The notes under the pieces were generated by a model. The model ran no database searches. It saw only the letters and a program-made list of their open reading frames with translations, and was not told where the DNA came from. A stretch of DNA of 64,000 nucleotides from Sphingomonas alpina (GTDB taxonomy: Bacteria; Pseudomonadota; Alphaproteobacteria; Sphingomonadales; Sphingomonadaceae), in contig NZ_CP061038.1 of the NCBI RefSeq assembly GCF_014490665.1, forward strand, positions 1,054,001-1,118,000, written 5' to 3'. A program made the position numbers and the translations under genes. Shown here piece by piece: positions 16,493 through 26,323 of this stretch; positions within the stretch are counted from its first letter, which is position 1; each line of letters begins with the position of its first letter.

Positions 16493-16762
16493 TTATTCGG
16501 CCGCGGCCGCCATAATTTCTACCGAGCAGAATTTACGTCCGAGCTTGCCTTCCTTGAAAGTCACTCGGCCGCCGGTCAGCGCGAACAGGGTATGATCCTT
16601 GCCCATGCCGACATTGGTGCCCGGGTAGAATTTGGTGCCGCGTTGACGCACGAGGATGTTGCCCGGGACGACCGCTTCGCCACCGAACTTCTTCACGCCA
16701 AGGCGACGACCGGCCGAATCGCGACCGTTGCGCGATGAACCGCCTGCTTTCTTATGTGCCAT
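16493..16762 (-). CDS. rpmA: 50S ribosomal protein L27
   Basis: 89 residues, the expected length. Starts [20 protein letters not shown], the flexible N-terminal arm that reaches the peptidyl-transferase centre, and continues LGVKKFGGE and the [10 protein letters not shown] motif. It is 13 bases downstream of rplU in the usual rplU-rpmA operon. No N-terminal extension needing protease cleavage is present, unlike in some Firmicutes. Confidence 0.98.
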   Translation of the reverse strand: MAHKKAGGSSRNGRDSAGRRLGVKKFGGEAVVPGNILVRQRGTKFYPGTNVGMGKDHTLFALTGGRVTFKEGKLGRKFCSVEIMAAAAE

Positions 16763-16775
16763 CTCGAATTACTCC

Positions 16776-17153
16776 TTACGCCTGAGCTGCCGGCGCTTCC
16801 GCACCAGCTGCTTCCGGGGCCGCATCGGCCTTCTTTGCCTTCGCCTTCTTCTCGGCGGCGCCGATCGCGGTGATCTTCAGGATCGTGTGCTGCTGGCGAT
16901 GGCCGTTCTTGCGGCGGTAATTGTGCCGGCGCTTCTTCTTGAAGACGATAACCTTGTCGGCCTTCGCCTGAGCGATGATCTCGGCGGAGACGGTCAGCCC
17001 CTCGACCGACTTCAGCTCGCTGCCTTCGCCGGCGAGCAGAATGTCGCTGAACGAAATCGACGAACCTGCTTCACCATCGAGCTTCTCGACGACGATTTTG
17101 TCTCCGGCGGCGACGCGATACTGCTTGCCGCCCGTGCGCACGACTGCGAACAT
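16776..17153 (-). CDS. rplU: 50S ribosomal protein L21
   Basis: 125 residues. Starts [20 protein letters not shown], and carries the RNA-binding [18 protein letters not shown] segment (about 74-91). The C-terminus is extended by an Ala/Lys/Pro-rich tail of about 25 residues, common in alphaproteobacterial L21. First gene of the rplU-rpmA operon; the promoter should lie in the 241 bases to the divergent TonB receptor gene. Confidence 0.97.
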   Translation of the reverse strand: MFAVVRTGGKQYRVAAGDKIVVEKLDGEAGSSISFSDILLAGEGSELKSVEGLTVSAEIIAQAKADKVIVFKKKRRHNYRRKNGHRQQHTILKITAIGAAEKKAKAKKADAAPEAAGAEAPAAQA

Positions 17154-17394
17154 GGCCTACATCACTTTCAAAACGATAATGACCCACGTCGAGCAAGCCC
17201 GACGCGGGAAAGAGTGGCCAGCTAGGCGAGGAGGGCGCTGCTGTCAACCGCGAAGCGCCGTTTTTGGGCTGTGGCTGCATGGCAACACTCATGCAATTCA
17301 TTGTCTTTGGATCAGTTTCCGCATTGTGACATGAAAATGACCGCATAAGCTAGTTCCGATTCGGACATATGTCCGTTTTATCGGGGGAAAACAG

Positions 17395-20166
17395 ATGCGT
17401 CGTTCAATGATAGCCTTGCTGTCGGTGTCGGCTTCCACGCTGGCACTGGGCCTTCCAGCCTATGCCCAGACCACGCCCGCTACGGTCGACGATGCCGCGC
17501 AGGCGGCGGTGCCCGATGACATCGACGATCCGATCATTGTCACCGGTACGCGTGTCGCGAATCGCACCGCGTCGGACAGCGCCGTTCCGATCGATGTGAT
17601 CTCGTCCGAAGCATTGTCGTCGTCGGGCCTGGGTGAAACCAACAAGATTCTCAATCAGCTCGTGCCCTCGTTCAATTTCCCGCAGCCGTCGATCTCCGAC
17701 GGATCCGACGTGCTCCGCCCGGCAACGCTGCGCGGCCTTAGCCCCGATCAGACGCTGGTGCTGGTCAATGGCAAGCGCCGCCACGTCTCGGCATTGCTCA
17801 ACGTCAACGGCACGATCGGGCGCGGTTCGGCGGCGGTCGATCTCAACACCATTCCGGCGCTGGCGATCGAGCGGGTCGAGGTCCTTCGCGACGGCGCCTC
17901 CTCGCAATATGGCTCTGATGCCATTGCCGGCGTGATCAACATCCAGCTCAAGCGCGGCAGCAAGGGTGGACGGGCGCAGGCGAGCTTCGGCAAGTACATC
18001 ACCACCGTCGATGGCGTGCAGAATGTCACCGGGCTCCAGACGGTCGGCGGGCAACCCTTTCTCGACAGCGCCGACCCCCGCACCTTCGCGGTGAATACCA
18101 ATGGCGAGCGCAAGGCGCGCGATGGTGAGTTCACGACCTTTGCCGCCAATATCGGTATTCCGATCGGTGAGGGGTTCATCAACCTGACCGGAGAATATCG
18201 CGACCGCAATGCGACCAATCGCTCGGCGGCGGATATCCGCCCCAATTACAACCGCCCCACCGCTGCGTTCGACCCGCGCGAGTTGACCTTCAACCGTCTG
18301 AGCTTCCGCTATGGCGACGCGAAGACCGAGGATTACAATGTCTTCGTCAACGCCAGCATTCCGGTCGGCGATTTCGACGCCTATGCGTTCGGGTCGTACA
18401 GCCATCGTGATGGCCTGAGCGCGGCCAATTATCGCCAGGCCAACAATGCCGGCAACCGCGACTATTCGACTATCACCCCGGACACCGCCCCGATCGCGGC
18501 GAATTTCACCGCGCTGCGTCCCGATGGCTTCCTGCCGCTCATCAATACCAACCTGGACGATTATGCCGGCACGCTGGGCGTCAAGGGTGATGTCGCTGGC
18601 TGGGCCACCGATTTGTCGGTTGGCTATGGCCGCAACTCCTTCGATTACCGCGTCGAGAACAGCCTCAACACCTCATTCGGCACGGCCAGCCAGAGCGATT
18701 TCGACGCCGGCGGGTTGGCCTTCCGGCAAGTCGTCGCCAATCTCGATTTCAGCAAGGCGTTCGAGGTCGGTTTTGCAGGGCCGCTGACCGTCGCGGCAGG
18801 CGCCGAATATCGCAACGAGAATTTCAAGATTCGCGCCGGCGACACGCAATCCTATGCCGCCGGTCCGCTCTTCCGCCCGTCGGTCGTGACCACCGCAGCA
18901 AACTGCATCACGCTGGTCGGGGTGTTCAATGCCGGCAACGGGGTGTGCAGCTTCCCCGGTCGGGCCGCGGCAGCCGGCGCGCAGGGCTTTCCCGGCATTC
19001 CGGTCTCGGCAATTACCAATCGCAGCCGCGACAGCTATGCCGGCTATCTCGAGCTCGACACCGAGCTGGTCGACGGGCTCACCACAACATTGGCTGGCCG
19101 GTATGAGCATTTCAGCGACTTTGGCAGCACCACCAACGTCAAATTCGCGGCGCGCTACGAATTCGCGCCCGGTTTCGCATTTCGCGGATCGGTATCGAAC
19201 GGCTTTCGCGCGCCGTCGTTGCAGCAGCAATATTTCACCACCACCTCGACCAACTTCATCGGCGGTCTGCCGGTGGATATCAGCACGCTCGCGGTCGACA
19301 GTCCGGTCGCCCGTGCGCTGGGCGCCAAACCGCTCAAGCCCGAAAAGTCGGTCAATCTGAGCATCGGTGCCACGGCCAACCCGTTGCGCGGGCTGAACCT
19401 GACGGTCGATTACTACAACATCAAGATTCGCGACCGGGTCGTGCTGACCGAGAATCTCGGCGCGGCGGGCAGTGGCACAGCGGCGGTGAACGCAGCGGTA
19501 AAGGCGATCCTCGACGCCAATGGCTTCCAGAGCGTTGGTGCAGCGCGCTTCTTCATCAATGGCCTCGACACCACTACCAAAGGTGTCGATGCGGTGATCA
19601 GCTACCGCACCAACATCTCGGGCCTCGGCAACTGGAACTTCACGGCTGCTTATAATCATAGTGACAACAAGATCGACCGTCGCCTCAACACGCTCGGGCC
19701 GGTCGCGGCGATCCCCAATATCGTTCTGTTCGGTCGGGTCGAAGGCATTCGCTTCACCGATGGCCAGCCATCGTCGAAGCTGGTGCTCAGCGCGGACGGC
19801 AATATCGGTGACTTCGGCATTACCGCACGCACCACGCGTTATGGTGAGGTCATCTCGCCCGATGCGGCTTTGCCGCTCGGTGCCGCCTCGACCAGCCTGA
19901 CTGCGCTTGGCCCGGATGACCAGATCCTCAGCGCCAAGTTCGTGACCGACCTCGAAATCCGCTACACCTTCGCCAAGCGCTTCACCCTGGCGGTCGGGTC
20001 GGACAATATCCTCGACGTCTATCCTGATCGCCGCCCGACCGGCGCGCGGCCGGCATCGGTGGGCGGGGTCTATCCGGCGAATTTCCAGTACCTGCCTTAT
20101 ACGGGGCTTGCGCCGTTCGGCTTCAACGGGCGATTCGTCTACGCCCGGGTTGCGGTCAATTTCTGA
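17395..20166 (+). CDS. TonB-dependent outer-membrane receptor
   Basis: 923 residues from ATG 17395, preceded by GGGGGA. Signal peptide (about 1-24, ending AYAQ), TonB-box region DDPIIVTGTRV (about 46-56), plug domain to about 190 (LVNGKRRHVS, RVEVLRDGASSQYGSDAIAGVIN), then a 22-strand barrel ending YARVAVNF with a terminal Phe. It takes up a large or scarce substrate (siderophore, carbohydrate, cobalamin or plant-derived compound) using proton-motive force through TonB. No adjacent degradative genes reveal the substrate. It resembles the large sphingomonad receptors with Asn/Ala-rich loops. Confidence 0.93.
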   Translation: MRRSMIALLSVSASTLALGLPAYAQTTPATVDDAAQAAVPDDIDDPIIVTGTRVANRTASDSAVPIDVISSEALSSSGLGETNKILNQLVPSFNFPQPSISDGSDVLRPATLRGLSPDQTLVLVNGKRRHVSALLNVNGTIGRGSAAVDLNTIPALAIERVEVLRDGASSQYGSDAIAGVINIQLKRGSKGGRAQASFGKYITTVDGVQNVTGLQTVGGQPFLDSADPRTFAVNTNGERKARDGEFTTFAANIGIPIGEGFINLTGEYRDRNATNRSAADIRPNYNRPTAAFDPRELTFNRLSFRYGDAKTEDYNVFVNASIPVGDFDAYAFGSYSHRDGLSAANYRQANNAGNRDYSTITPDTAPIAANFTALRPDGFLPLINTNLDDYAGTLGVKGDVAGWATDLSVGYGRNSFDYRVENSLNTSFGTASQSDFDAGGLAFRQVVANLDFSKAFEVGFAGPLTVAAGAEYRNENFKIRAGDTQSYAAGPLFRPSVVTTAANCITLVGVFNAGNGVCSFPGRAAAAGAQGFPGIPVSAITNRSRDSYAGYLELDTELVDGLTTTLAGRYEHFSDFGSTTNVKFAARYEFAPGFAFRGSVSNGFRAPSLQQQYFTTTSTNFIGGLPVDISTLAVDSPVARALGAKPLKPEKSVNLSIGATANPLRGLNLTVDYYNIKIRDRVVLTENLGAAGSGTAAVNAAVKAILDANGFQSVGAARFFINGLDTTTKGVDAVISYRTNISGLGNWNFTAAYNHSDNKIDRRLNTLGPVAAIPNIVLFGRVEGIRFTDGQPSSKLVLSADGNIGDFGITARTTRYGEVISPDAALPLGAASTSLTALGPDDQILSAKFVTDLEIRYTFAKRFTLAVGSDNILDVYPDRRPTGARPASVGGVYPANFQYLPYTGLAPFGFNGRFVYARVAVNF

Positions 20167-20194
20167 TCATACCCCGGCATGTCGCCAGAAAGAA

Positions 20195-20221
20195 AAGAGG
20201 GAGCCTCGGCTCCCCCTTTTT
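20195..20221. terminator. Rho-independent terminator between convergent TonB receptor and hspQ
   Basis: GGGAGCC and GGCTCCC arms around a two-base loop, followed by CCTTTTTT on the plus strand and preceded by AAAAGA, so it can stop transcription from both sides. It lies about 30 bases after the receptor stop. Confidence 0.85.
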
Positions 20222-20244
20222 CGATCCATGCAGGCTGGCGCGAC

Positions 20245-20631
20245 TCAGTGTCGGTGTTCGCGCCGCAATGTGTAGCGCCCATCGGCATAGTCCGTGAACA
20301 GCCCGGCGATTGCTGGATGGTCGATCGGCTCGTCGCTTTCATCGGGGATCAGATTCTGCTGGCTGACATAAGCGACGTAGCTCGACTCCATATTCTCGGC
20401 GAGCAGATGATAGAAAGGCTGGTCCTTGCGCGGACGGATGTCCTCGGGAATCGCCTCATACCATTCCTCGCTATTGGCGAAGATCGGGTCGACGTCGAAG
20501 ATCACGCCGCGGAAATCGAACACGCGGTGGCGCACGACATCGCCGATCGTGAAGCGGGCATGCGCGACGGGGGGCATGGCGACATTGCTGTCGGCCGGCG
20601 TCATCGGGATATGTGAGCGGGGCATGGTCAC
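20245..20631 (-). CDS. hspQ: Heat shock protein HspQ (YccV-like, hemimethylated-DNA-binding fold)
   Basis: 128 residues. The core (about 25-115) has FTIGDVVRHRVFDFRGVIFDVDP, EEWYEAIPEDIRPRKDQPFYHLL and SSYVAYVSQQNL, all hallmarks of HspQ. In E. coli HspQ adjusts Lon protease specificity; related proteins bind hemimethylated DNA. The N-terminus from ATG 20631 is about 20 residues longer than E. coli HspQ; ATGs at 20625 or 20604 may be the real start. It is convergent to the TonB receptor gene. Confidence 0.9.
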   Translation of the reverse strand: MTMPRSHIPMTPADSNVAMPPVAHARFTIGDVVRHRVFDFRGVIFDVDPIFANSEEWYEAIPEDIRPRKDQPFYHLLAENMESSYVAYVSQQNLIPDESDEPIDHPAIAGLFTDYADGRYTLRREHRH

Positions 20632-20772
20632 AATCTAGTCACTGTTTTGCTCCGCACAAGCGATGATACGGTTACACCAGCTTGTCAGCCAATGCGTGGT
20701 GCGTTAGAGGCCCGCCTTCATCGACCGGTATCGCTTCGGACTTTTGTCCGGAGAGGCATCAAAAGACCTCGC

Positions 20773-20862
<90 letters not shown>

Positions 20863-21037
20863 TGGGGCCCTCCACAGGGGTTCCCCACTGGTCCATTGGG
20901 ATCGACTTTTTCCTACTGAAAACCGACGCTTGGTCGATCAGTTCGGCCGCGCCCGTTCGCGCCCGTTTCGGCAAATTCGGGTACTCCAGCGCGGTGCGCG
21001 CGGTCGGAAAATCGTGCTACTTTCCAGGAGACCGGCA

Positions 21038-21090
21038 TTGCTCACCGACGCGAAGGTTCGTGCCGCCAAGCCCCGGGCAAACCGGCCATT
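21038..21090 (+). pseudogene. Tyrosine integrase gene, N-terminal stub only
   Basis: From TTG 21038, with AGGAG 7 bases upstream, the frame reads LTDAKVRAAKPRANRP, the standard opening of P4-type integrases (arm-DNA-binding DUF4102: LTDxxVRAAKPR). After about 17 codons similarity stops and the sequence changes to a relaxase C-terminus. Its location, 176 bases beyond the tRNA-Ser 3' end and reading away from it, is the usual place for such an integrase. All catalytic regions are gone. Confidence 0.75.
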
Positions 21091-21093
21091 ACC

Positions 21094-21240
21094 GATCTCG
21101 TGCCTCTCAGGATCGAGAAATCGCGCGAGTTCACGCTCGTGCCGTGGCGGCCGGTGCTGGAGCGGCAGATCGGCAAGCCGGTGTCGGGCATCCTGCGCGA
21201 CGACGGCGTCAGCTTGTCGATCGGGCGCGGTCGTGAGGGC
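21094..21240 (+). pseudogene. Relaxase (DUF3363-type) gene, C-terminal fragment
   Basis: The frame from 21094 reads DLVPLRIEKSREFTLVPWRP, then VLERQIGKPVSGILRDDG and VSLSIGRGR. I recognise the SREFTLVPWRPVLE...G.PVSGI.R..G.......GR pattern as the end of the DUF3363 relaxase found in alphaproteobacterial conjugative elements. No start and no N-terminal nicking domain is present; the left border abuts the integrase stub. It is evidence for a lost conjugation module. Confidence 0.7.
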
Positions 21241-21361
21241 CGAGCATGTCGTGATCCGCATCCGACATCGCCAGCGGGATCGTTAGCGGCCCAGATTCCG
21301 ACATTGCGCTCAGCCGACACGGCCTGTTTTGTTAAGTGAATGGTGTTGGCTGAGTGCTGAG

Positions 21362-24244
21362 CTAGACTGTTCCGGCCGCGCCTCCTTGAGACAATAGCGA
21401 CTCCAATAGCCGGCGAGCGCGCTGTGCTGCAGCGTCGTCCGACGAACTTTCCGAACAGACCGTCCCCAGCAAGGCGACCGCTTCCTGCCTTCTTTGCCCG
21501 GCGTCGAGAGTTTCGGCGAGATCGACGGCAATTCTCATTTCCCAGGCGCGAGCCCCCTGTTCCCGGCTGAGCGTGAGCGCTTCGTCAAGGACGGCGAGGC
21601 TCTCACTCGCATCTTGGCCGGACAATCGCAGTAGCTGCGCCCTGAGCCGGAGTAGTTCCGGCACCGCAAACCGTTCGCCATTCGTGTTGCAGCGGGCGAG
21701 CGTGGCGGCGATGAGTTCCTGCGCTTCATCCAGCCGCGCGCTCAGGATGAGGCCACGCGCAAGCGCGATCGAGAATGGGGTTGTCAGTAGCTCATAATGT
21801 GCGGCGCGTAGCCGGGCGAGGCTTTCCTCCAATGCAAGCAACGCGTCGCCGGCGTGCCCGCGCTGGATCGCCAGTTCACCGCGAAAGCCTGCCGCGGCCG
21901 CGACGTAAGGTCCCAGCGCGTTAAGCTCCGCGCATTCGGTAAAGGTCGCAAGATCCCTTTCCGCCGTGGCGATATCCTCCATCCAGAGAAAGACGGACAG
22001 CGACCAGATCAGCGCGATGCAATGGGTCACGGAATGGGCGAGCGCCGCAGCCTCGCGGACAGTCTGCCGCGCGAGGTGGCCGGCCTGTTCGGAATGACCA
22101 GTGAGCCACAAGGTGCGCGCTAGCGCGATGCCGGAGCGGTTTCGGTGGTCGAAGCCATAATGGATCGTCCGGCTGCGTGTCGAAGGCGGGCTCTTTTGCA
22201 AGGAAAGTTCGAGCTCGCGCCGCGCTCGCTTCTGGTCGCCGCGCAGATGGTGCGAGATACCGGACAGCGAATAAGCGATGCCGATCGCCTCGGGCACGCC
22301 GAGGATATCGGAGATTTCCACGGCTCGCTCGGCATGACGCAGCGCGGCCTCATATTCGCCGATACGCTCGTGAAAGATGTGAAGGCGGCCGAGCAGGCGC
22401 AGCTGGTTCCATTTGTCATCGAGGCTCGTCGCGATCTCCAGCGCGCGGTCAAGCGCCTGTCCCGCTGCCTCGCTATTGCCCCTGGTGAACATCAGCGTGA
22501 TACCGAGTGCTGCCTGGAGCTCGAGCTCGAGCGCGGTACCGCGCTCCGGCTCGTCGATCTCCGCGAGCGCGCGGGCGCACCACGAGCGGCATTCGATCAT
22601 GTGCGAAAGCGTGAGGAAGACCGGCGCGCTGGCCGCGGCCAGGCGCACGGCGATCCCGCGCTCGCTGCCATGCGCGAAACTCCAGTCAAGCGCGCTGCGG
22701 ATATTGCCGAGCTGCTGGCGCAGAGGTTTCGTGTCCTGCAGCCAGCCATCGTCCTGCTCCGCCACTTCGAGCTCGGCGAGGAAGAAGGCGGCGTGGCGGC
22801 GCGCAACTGCATTCTGCTCGGCTGGTCCGCGCGCGAGCAGCTTCTCCCGGCCATAGGCGCGGGTCATATCGAGGAGCCGGTAGCTGACCGTACGGCGTGT
22901 ACGGTCTGGAGCGATCAGCGATTTTGAGGTGAGTTCGTCCAGGGCAATGGCGACCTCGTCCGACCCGATGCCGACATCCGCTGCTACCTCCACCGCAGCG
23001 TCGATCGAGAACGGGCCAACAAAGACCGAAACGCGTTCGAACACGGTGCGTTCGGCATCGGAGAGCAGATCGTAGCTCCAATCGAGCATTGCCCGCAGCG
23101 TCTGCTGCCGCGGCTGGGCGGTGCGCCGCCCCGGCCAGGCAAGGCTGAGCCGCTCGCCCAACTGGCGCGCGGCGGCGGCCACGCCATGCGTCGCCACGCG
23201 CGTCGCGGCCAGCTCGATCGGCAGCGCCATCCCTCCGAGACGCTGGCACATCTCGGCAATCAGGCGCGCTGCCTCCTCGTCGATGACGAGCGCGCTGTCG
23301 GCGGCGGTGGCGCGCTCGCACAGCAGCTGCACTGCGGGATAGGAAAGGATCTGGTCAAGCGTCAGCCCGGCCAGCTCCTCGGGATATCCCAGCGCATCGA
23401 GGCGCAGCACATGCTCGGCGCGCACGCGCAACGGCTCGCGCGAGGTGGTGAGTACGCGCGCCAGGGGCGCATCCTCGACGATCCGTTCGACGATGCTGGC
23501 GACCGGCTCGATGACATGCTCGCAATTGTCGAGGATGAGCAGATAAGGCCGTTCGCGCAAATGGCCGAGGATCACCGCGAGCGGATCCCCGCTCTGGACC
23601 GCGATCCCCATTGCGCCGGCGATCATCGAGGGCACGACCGCCTCGTTTTCGAGCATGCCGAAATCGACAAAAGCGACCTGGTCCTCGAATGCGGCGGTGA
23701 GCCTGTGGCCGACCTCGACCGCGAGCGAGGTCTTGCCGACGCCTGCCGCGCCGACGATCGAAAAGAGCGGTGTATCGACGACGCGCTCCACCAGAAAGGC
23801 GATGTCGCGTTCCCGCCCGATCAGATGGGCGAGGCGCGCGGGCAGATTGGTGCTGCTCGCGGGCGCCCTGGCATTCTCTTCCACCAGGCGGCGCAGGGGG
23901 GTATCGCCTTGCCGCTCGACCGGCGCGACAAAGGCATAACCGACGCCGACCTGGGTCGCGATATAGCGCGCACCGTCGATGCCGTCGCCGAGCAGCTTGC
24001 GCAGGCTGGCCATGTGGAAGCGGAGACTGCCGTCCTCGACGACGACATCGGACCAGACGCGCTTGAGAAGATCACGCTTGGAGTAGACCCGGCCAGGCTG
24101 CTCGGTCAGCACCACAAGCAGATCGAAGGAACGGCCGCCGATCTCGACAGGTTCGCCGTCCCTGGTCAACAGGCGCTCGCCCGGCGACAGGCGGAACGGC
24201 CCGAAGCATATGGGCGCGCCAGCCTGCTGATCCAAATCTGCCAC
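21362..24244 (-). CDS. Winged-helix STAND-type ATPase transcriptional regulator
   Basis: 960 residues. An OmpR/PhoB-type winged helix (about 13-107; GPFRLSPGERLLTRDGEPVEIGG, SLRFHMASLRKLLGD) is fused to an NB-ARC/STAND ATPase with Walker A GAAGVGKTS (165-173) and Walker B LLILDNCEHV (about 235), then a long helical TPR-like sensor region (about 480-950). Such proteins (AfsR/SARP-like layout) switch on promoters when ligand or partner releases the ATPase. It is the last gene of a minus-strand run with the thioredoxin-like and SDR genes (72-base gap) and probably controls this detoxification cluster. Confidence 0.85.
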   Translation of the reverse strand: MADLDQQAGAPICFGPFRLSPGERLLTRDGEPVEIGGRSFDLLVVLTEQPGRVYSKRDLLKRVWSDVVVEDGSLRFHMASLRKLLGDGIDGARYIATQVGVGYAFVAPVERQGDTPLRRLVEENARAPASSTNLPARLAHLIGRERDIAFLVERVVDTPLFSIVGAAGVGKTSLAVEVGHRLTAAFEDQVAFVDFGMLENEAVVPSMIAGAMGIAVQSGDPLAVILGHLRERPYLLILDNCEHVIEPVASIVERIVEDAPLARVLTTSREPLRVRAEHVLRLDALGYPEELAGLTLDQILSYPAVQLLCERATAADSALVIDEEAARLIAEMCQRLGGMALPIELAATRVATHGVAAAARQLGERLSLAWPGRRTAQPRQQTLRAMLDWSYDLLSDAERTVFERVSVFVGPFSIDAAVEVAADVGIGSDEVAIALDELTSKSLIAPDRTRRTVSYRLLDMTRAYGREKLLARGPAEQNAVARRHAAFFLAELEVAEQDDGWLQDTKPLRQQLGNIRSALDWSFAHGSERGIAVRLAAASAPVFLTLSHMIECRSWCARALAEIDEPERGTALELELQAALGITLMFTRGNSEAAGQALDRALEIATSLDDKWNQLRLLGRLHIFHERIGEYEAALRHAERAVEISDILGVPEAIGIAYSLSGISHHLRGDQKRARRELELSLQKSPPSTRSRTIHYGFDHRNRSGIALARTLWLTGHSEQAGHLARQTVREAAALAHSVTHCIALIWSLSVFLWMEDIATAERDLATFTECAELNALGPYVAAAAGFRGELAIQRGHAGDALLALEESLARLRAAHYELLTTPFSIALARGLILSARLDEAQELIAATLARCNTNGERFAVPELLRLRAQLLRLSGQDASESLAVLDEALTLSREQGARAWEMRIAVDLAETLDAGQRRQEAVALLGTVCSESSSDDAAAQRARRLLESLLSQGGAAGTV

Positions 24245-24315
24245 GATCCCCCGAATCCCTGTCCGTTCGGCCGGACCATGCCGCGAGCGGCGCTGCGCCT
24301 CAATCCCGCGATCTC

Positions 24316-25149
24316 CTATCCTTGCGGAAAATCGGTCGAAATGCTGAGCGCGCGCCAGCGGTTCAGCTCGTCGAGCCGGGCCTCGTCGCTGCGCTCGATT
24401 GCCGCGACTGCGTCACTTCCGAGGGGGAGACGAAGCGGTGATGCTTCGGCCGCAACGATTTCGAGGATTGCTTTTGCACCGCGATGCGGATCGCCAGGCT
24501 GCCTGCCGTGATAGGCGGCCTGCATCCGCGCGGCATTGCCGACGACCGCGTCATACTCGGCGCGGCCAGCGTCGAGCGTCGTCGAGGCGCCGGCGAAATC
24601 GGTGCGGAAGCCGCCGGGTTCGACGATCGTCACCCGAACGCCGACCAGTCGCATCTCCTGCGCGAGCACTTCCGAGAAACCCTCGACGCCCCATTTCGCC
24701 GCCGAATAGGGCGCGCGCCCTGGAGCGCCGACGCGGCCGCCAACTGAGGAGAACTGGACGATGTGGCCGCTGCGCCGCTGCCGCATGTGCGGGATCACCG
24801 CCTTGGTCATGATGATCGTGCCGAACAGGTTGGTGGCGATCTGGCGACGGAACGAATTGATCGACGTGTCCTCGACCGAACCGACGTCACCATAGCCCGC
24901 GTTGTTGACCAGTACGTCCAGCGTGCCGAACTCGGCGATCGCGGCGGCCACCGCGGCTGCGGCATCATCCTCGGATGTGACATCCAGCCGCGCGGTGGCG
25001 AGCCTGCCCGGGCGACCGTCACCGAGCCGGGCGAGTTGGGCCGGGTCGCGCGCCGTCGCCAGCAGGTTGTCGCCCGCATCGAGAATCGCCTCGCACAGCG
25101 CACGTCCGAAGCCGCGCGAACTGCCGGTCACCAGCCAGGTTCTAGTCAT
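24316..25149 (-). CDS. Short-chain dehydrogenase/reductase
   Basis: 277 residues from ATG 25149, preceded by GGGAGCAAC. Classical SDR: cofactor motif TGSSRGFG (about 7-14), NNAGYG (about 79), catalytic Ser in QFSSVGG and YSAAK (about 148-152). The sequence (QEMRLVGVRVTIVEPGGFRTDFAG, then R..EYD) matches the group of oxidoreductases annotated as 'oxidoreductase/SDR' with unknown small carbonyl substrates. It starts 14 bases after the thioredoxin-like gene and is followed by the STAND regulator, so the three are probably co-transcribed. Confidence 0.87.
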   Translation of the reverse strand: MTRTWLVTGSSRGFGRALCEAILDAGDNLLATARDPAQLARLGDGRPGRLATARLDVTSEDDAAAAVAAAIAEFGTLDVLVNNAGYGDVGSVEDTSINSFRRQIATNLFGTIIMTKAVIPHMRQRRSGHIVQFSSVGGRVGAPGRAPYSAAKWGVEGFSEVLAQEMRLVGVRVTIVEPGGFRTDFAGASTTLDAGRAEYDAVVGNAARMQAAYHGRQPGDPHRGAKAILEIVAAEASPLRLPLGSDAVAAIERSDEARLDELNRWRALSISTDFPQG

Positions 25150-25162
25150 GATGTTGCTCCCA

Positions 25163-26269
25163 TCAGCCGAAGGTGAAGACATAAGCGCGCACGCCCGGGC
25201 GCGAGAACTCGACCGTGACGGTGCGGTCGGCGATCGCGCCGGGCTGGCGGACGAGCTGATATAGCCGGTCCTCCTTCACCTCGCCCCAACCGGCAGCGTC
25301 GACGTCAGTGCCGTGATTGCTCCCGGGCGCCCGGCCATCGATCGTCACGCGGAATCGGACCGGCCGGCCATCGGCCGCCCCGCCAAGCACAAGATGGACG
25401 TCCCGGGCATGGAAGCGGAAACGGATCGCGCCGGGGCCGCCGTTCAGTGTCGCATGCTCGCCGCCGACGCTCCAGCGGCCTGCCAGATCCCATTGGTTGA
25501 GCGAGAGCGTGGCGGCGCTGGCATAGGTTCGCGCCGTATCCTTCCCGAAACCGCCTGGAGAGGTAAAGTTAGCGGCCTTGTCATAGCCGATATAGGCTTC
25601 GGGCGAACGGAGGTCGGCCCAATCGGCCTGTGCCTCAATGCCCCCGGCCTCGACCGGGATGAGGGGAATGTCGGAGACATCGGCACCCGTCTCCGTCAGC
25701 AGCTTGCGGATCAGCTGCTCGGCTTCGTCATATTTGCCCTCGCCCAGCTGATAGCCGCGAACCTTGCCCGTCGCATCGATGAAGTAGAATCCGGGCCATC
25801 CCTGGTTGGCGAATGCGCGCCACACGGCATAGTCATTGTCCCGAAGGTTCGGATAGCGGACATCAAGCTGGTTCATGGCGAGGCGGACCCTCGCTGGATC
25901 CTTCTCGAAAGCGAACTCCGGCGCGTGGACGCCGATCACCTGTAGACCCTTGGTCCCGTAGCGTGCGTTCCAGGCGCGCAGATAGGGAAGGGCGCGCAGC
26001 GAGTTGATGCAGGAATAGGTCCAGAAATTGACCACAACGACCTTGCCGCCGAGCGCCTTGGTGCCATCCGCAACGGGCACGAGCCAGGGCTTGCCCTGCA
26101 GCACCTCGATCGGGTGCGAGGTAGTGCCGATGGGCGCGGCGGCCGTCGCTTCGCTGTCGGTGGCCGCAGACCGTGCGAGACCGAGCGCGTCGCCAAAGCA
26201 GATTGCGGTGGTTGCGGCCCCGGCGATGATGGCAGCGGCCGCAAAGCCGATGGAGCGTTTCTGGATCAT
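25163..26269 (-). CDS. Thioredoxin-like protein with DipZ-type C-terminus, CXXS active site
   Basis: 368 residues, with an N-terminal membrane anchor or signal (about 8-30). The thioredoxin/TlpA-like domain (about 55-190) reads FWTYSCINSLRALPYLRAWN. In the family the motif is usually WTYSCINCLR, so the second (resolving) cysteine is serine here (TCG at that codon). The C-terminal carbohydrate-binding-like beta domain (about 225-365) is that of DipZ-type proteins. It is probably a periplasmic thiol protein; with CXXS it would favour isomerase or mixed-disulfide chemistry over simple oxidoreduction. First gene of the run ending in the STAND regulator; divergent from the epoxide hydrolase. Confidence 0.85.
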   Translation of the reverse strand: MIQKRSIGFAAAAIIAGAATTAICFGDALGLARSAATDSEATAAAPIGTTSHPIEVLQGKPWLVPVADGTKALGGKVVVVNFWTYSCINSLRALPYLRAWNARYGTKGLQVIGVHAPEFAFEKDPARVRLAMNQLDVRYPNLRDNDYAVWRAFANQGWPGFYFIDATGKVRGYQLGEGKYDEAEQLIRKLLTETGADVSDIPLIPVEAGGIEAQADWADLRSPEAYIGYDKAANFTSPGGFGKDTARTYASAATLSLNQWDLAGRWSVGGEHATLNGGPGAIRFRFHARDVHLVLGGAADGRPVRFRVTIDGRAPGSNHGTDVDAAGWGEVKEDRLYQLVRQPGAIADRTVTVEFSRPGVRAYVFTFG

Positions 26270-26323
26270 GGGGAGCCCTTATGCGTGCGGTTCCCGGCAG
26301 ATGTAGGGCGCAAGCGCGCCGCT

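Larger units (their letters stand above)
20863..21361. mobile_element. Left end of decayed integrative element (integrase/relaxase scar)
   Basis: 499 bases between the tRNA-Ser and the STAND regulator stop. The first 175 bases hold no gene. Then come the start of a P4-type integrase gene (21038) and, directly joined, the 3' end of a relaxase gene (21094-about 21240); both are listed separately. The rest to 21361 shows no recognisable coding sequence. This is the arrangement left when most of a tRNA-integrated conjugative element is deleted. Confidence 0.7.

Noticed and set aside
23186..24511. 441-codon plus-strand frame across the STAND regulator
   Set aside because: Antisense to clear winged-helix and Walker motifs; its own translation shows no recognisable family.
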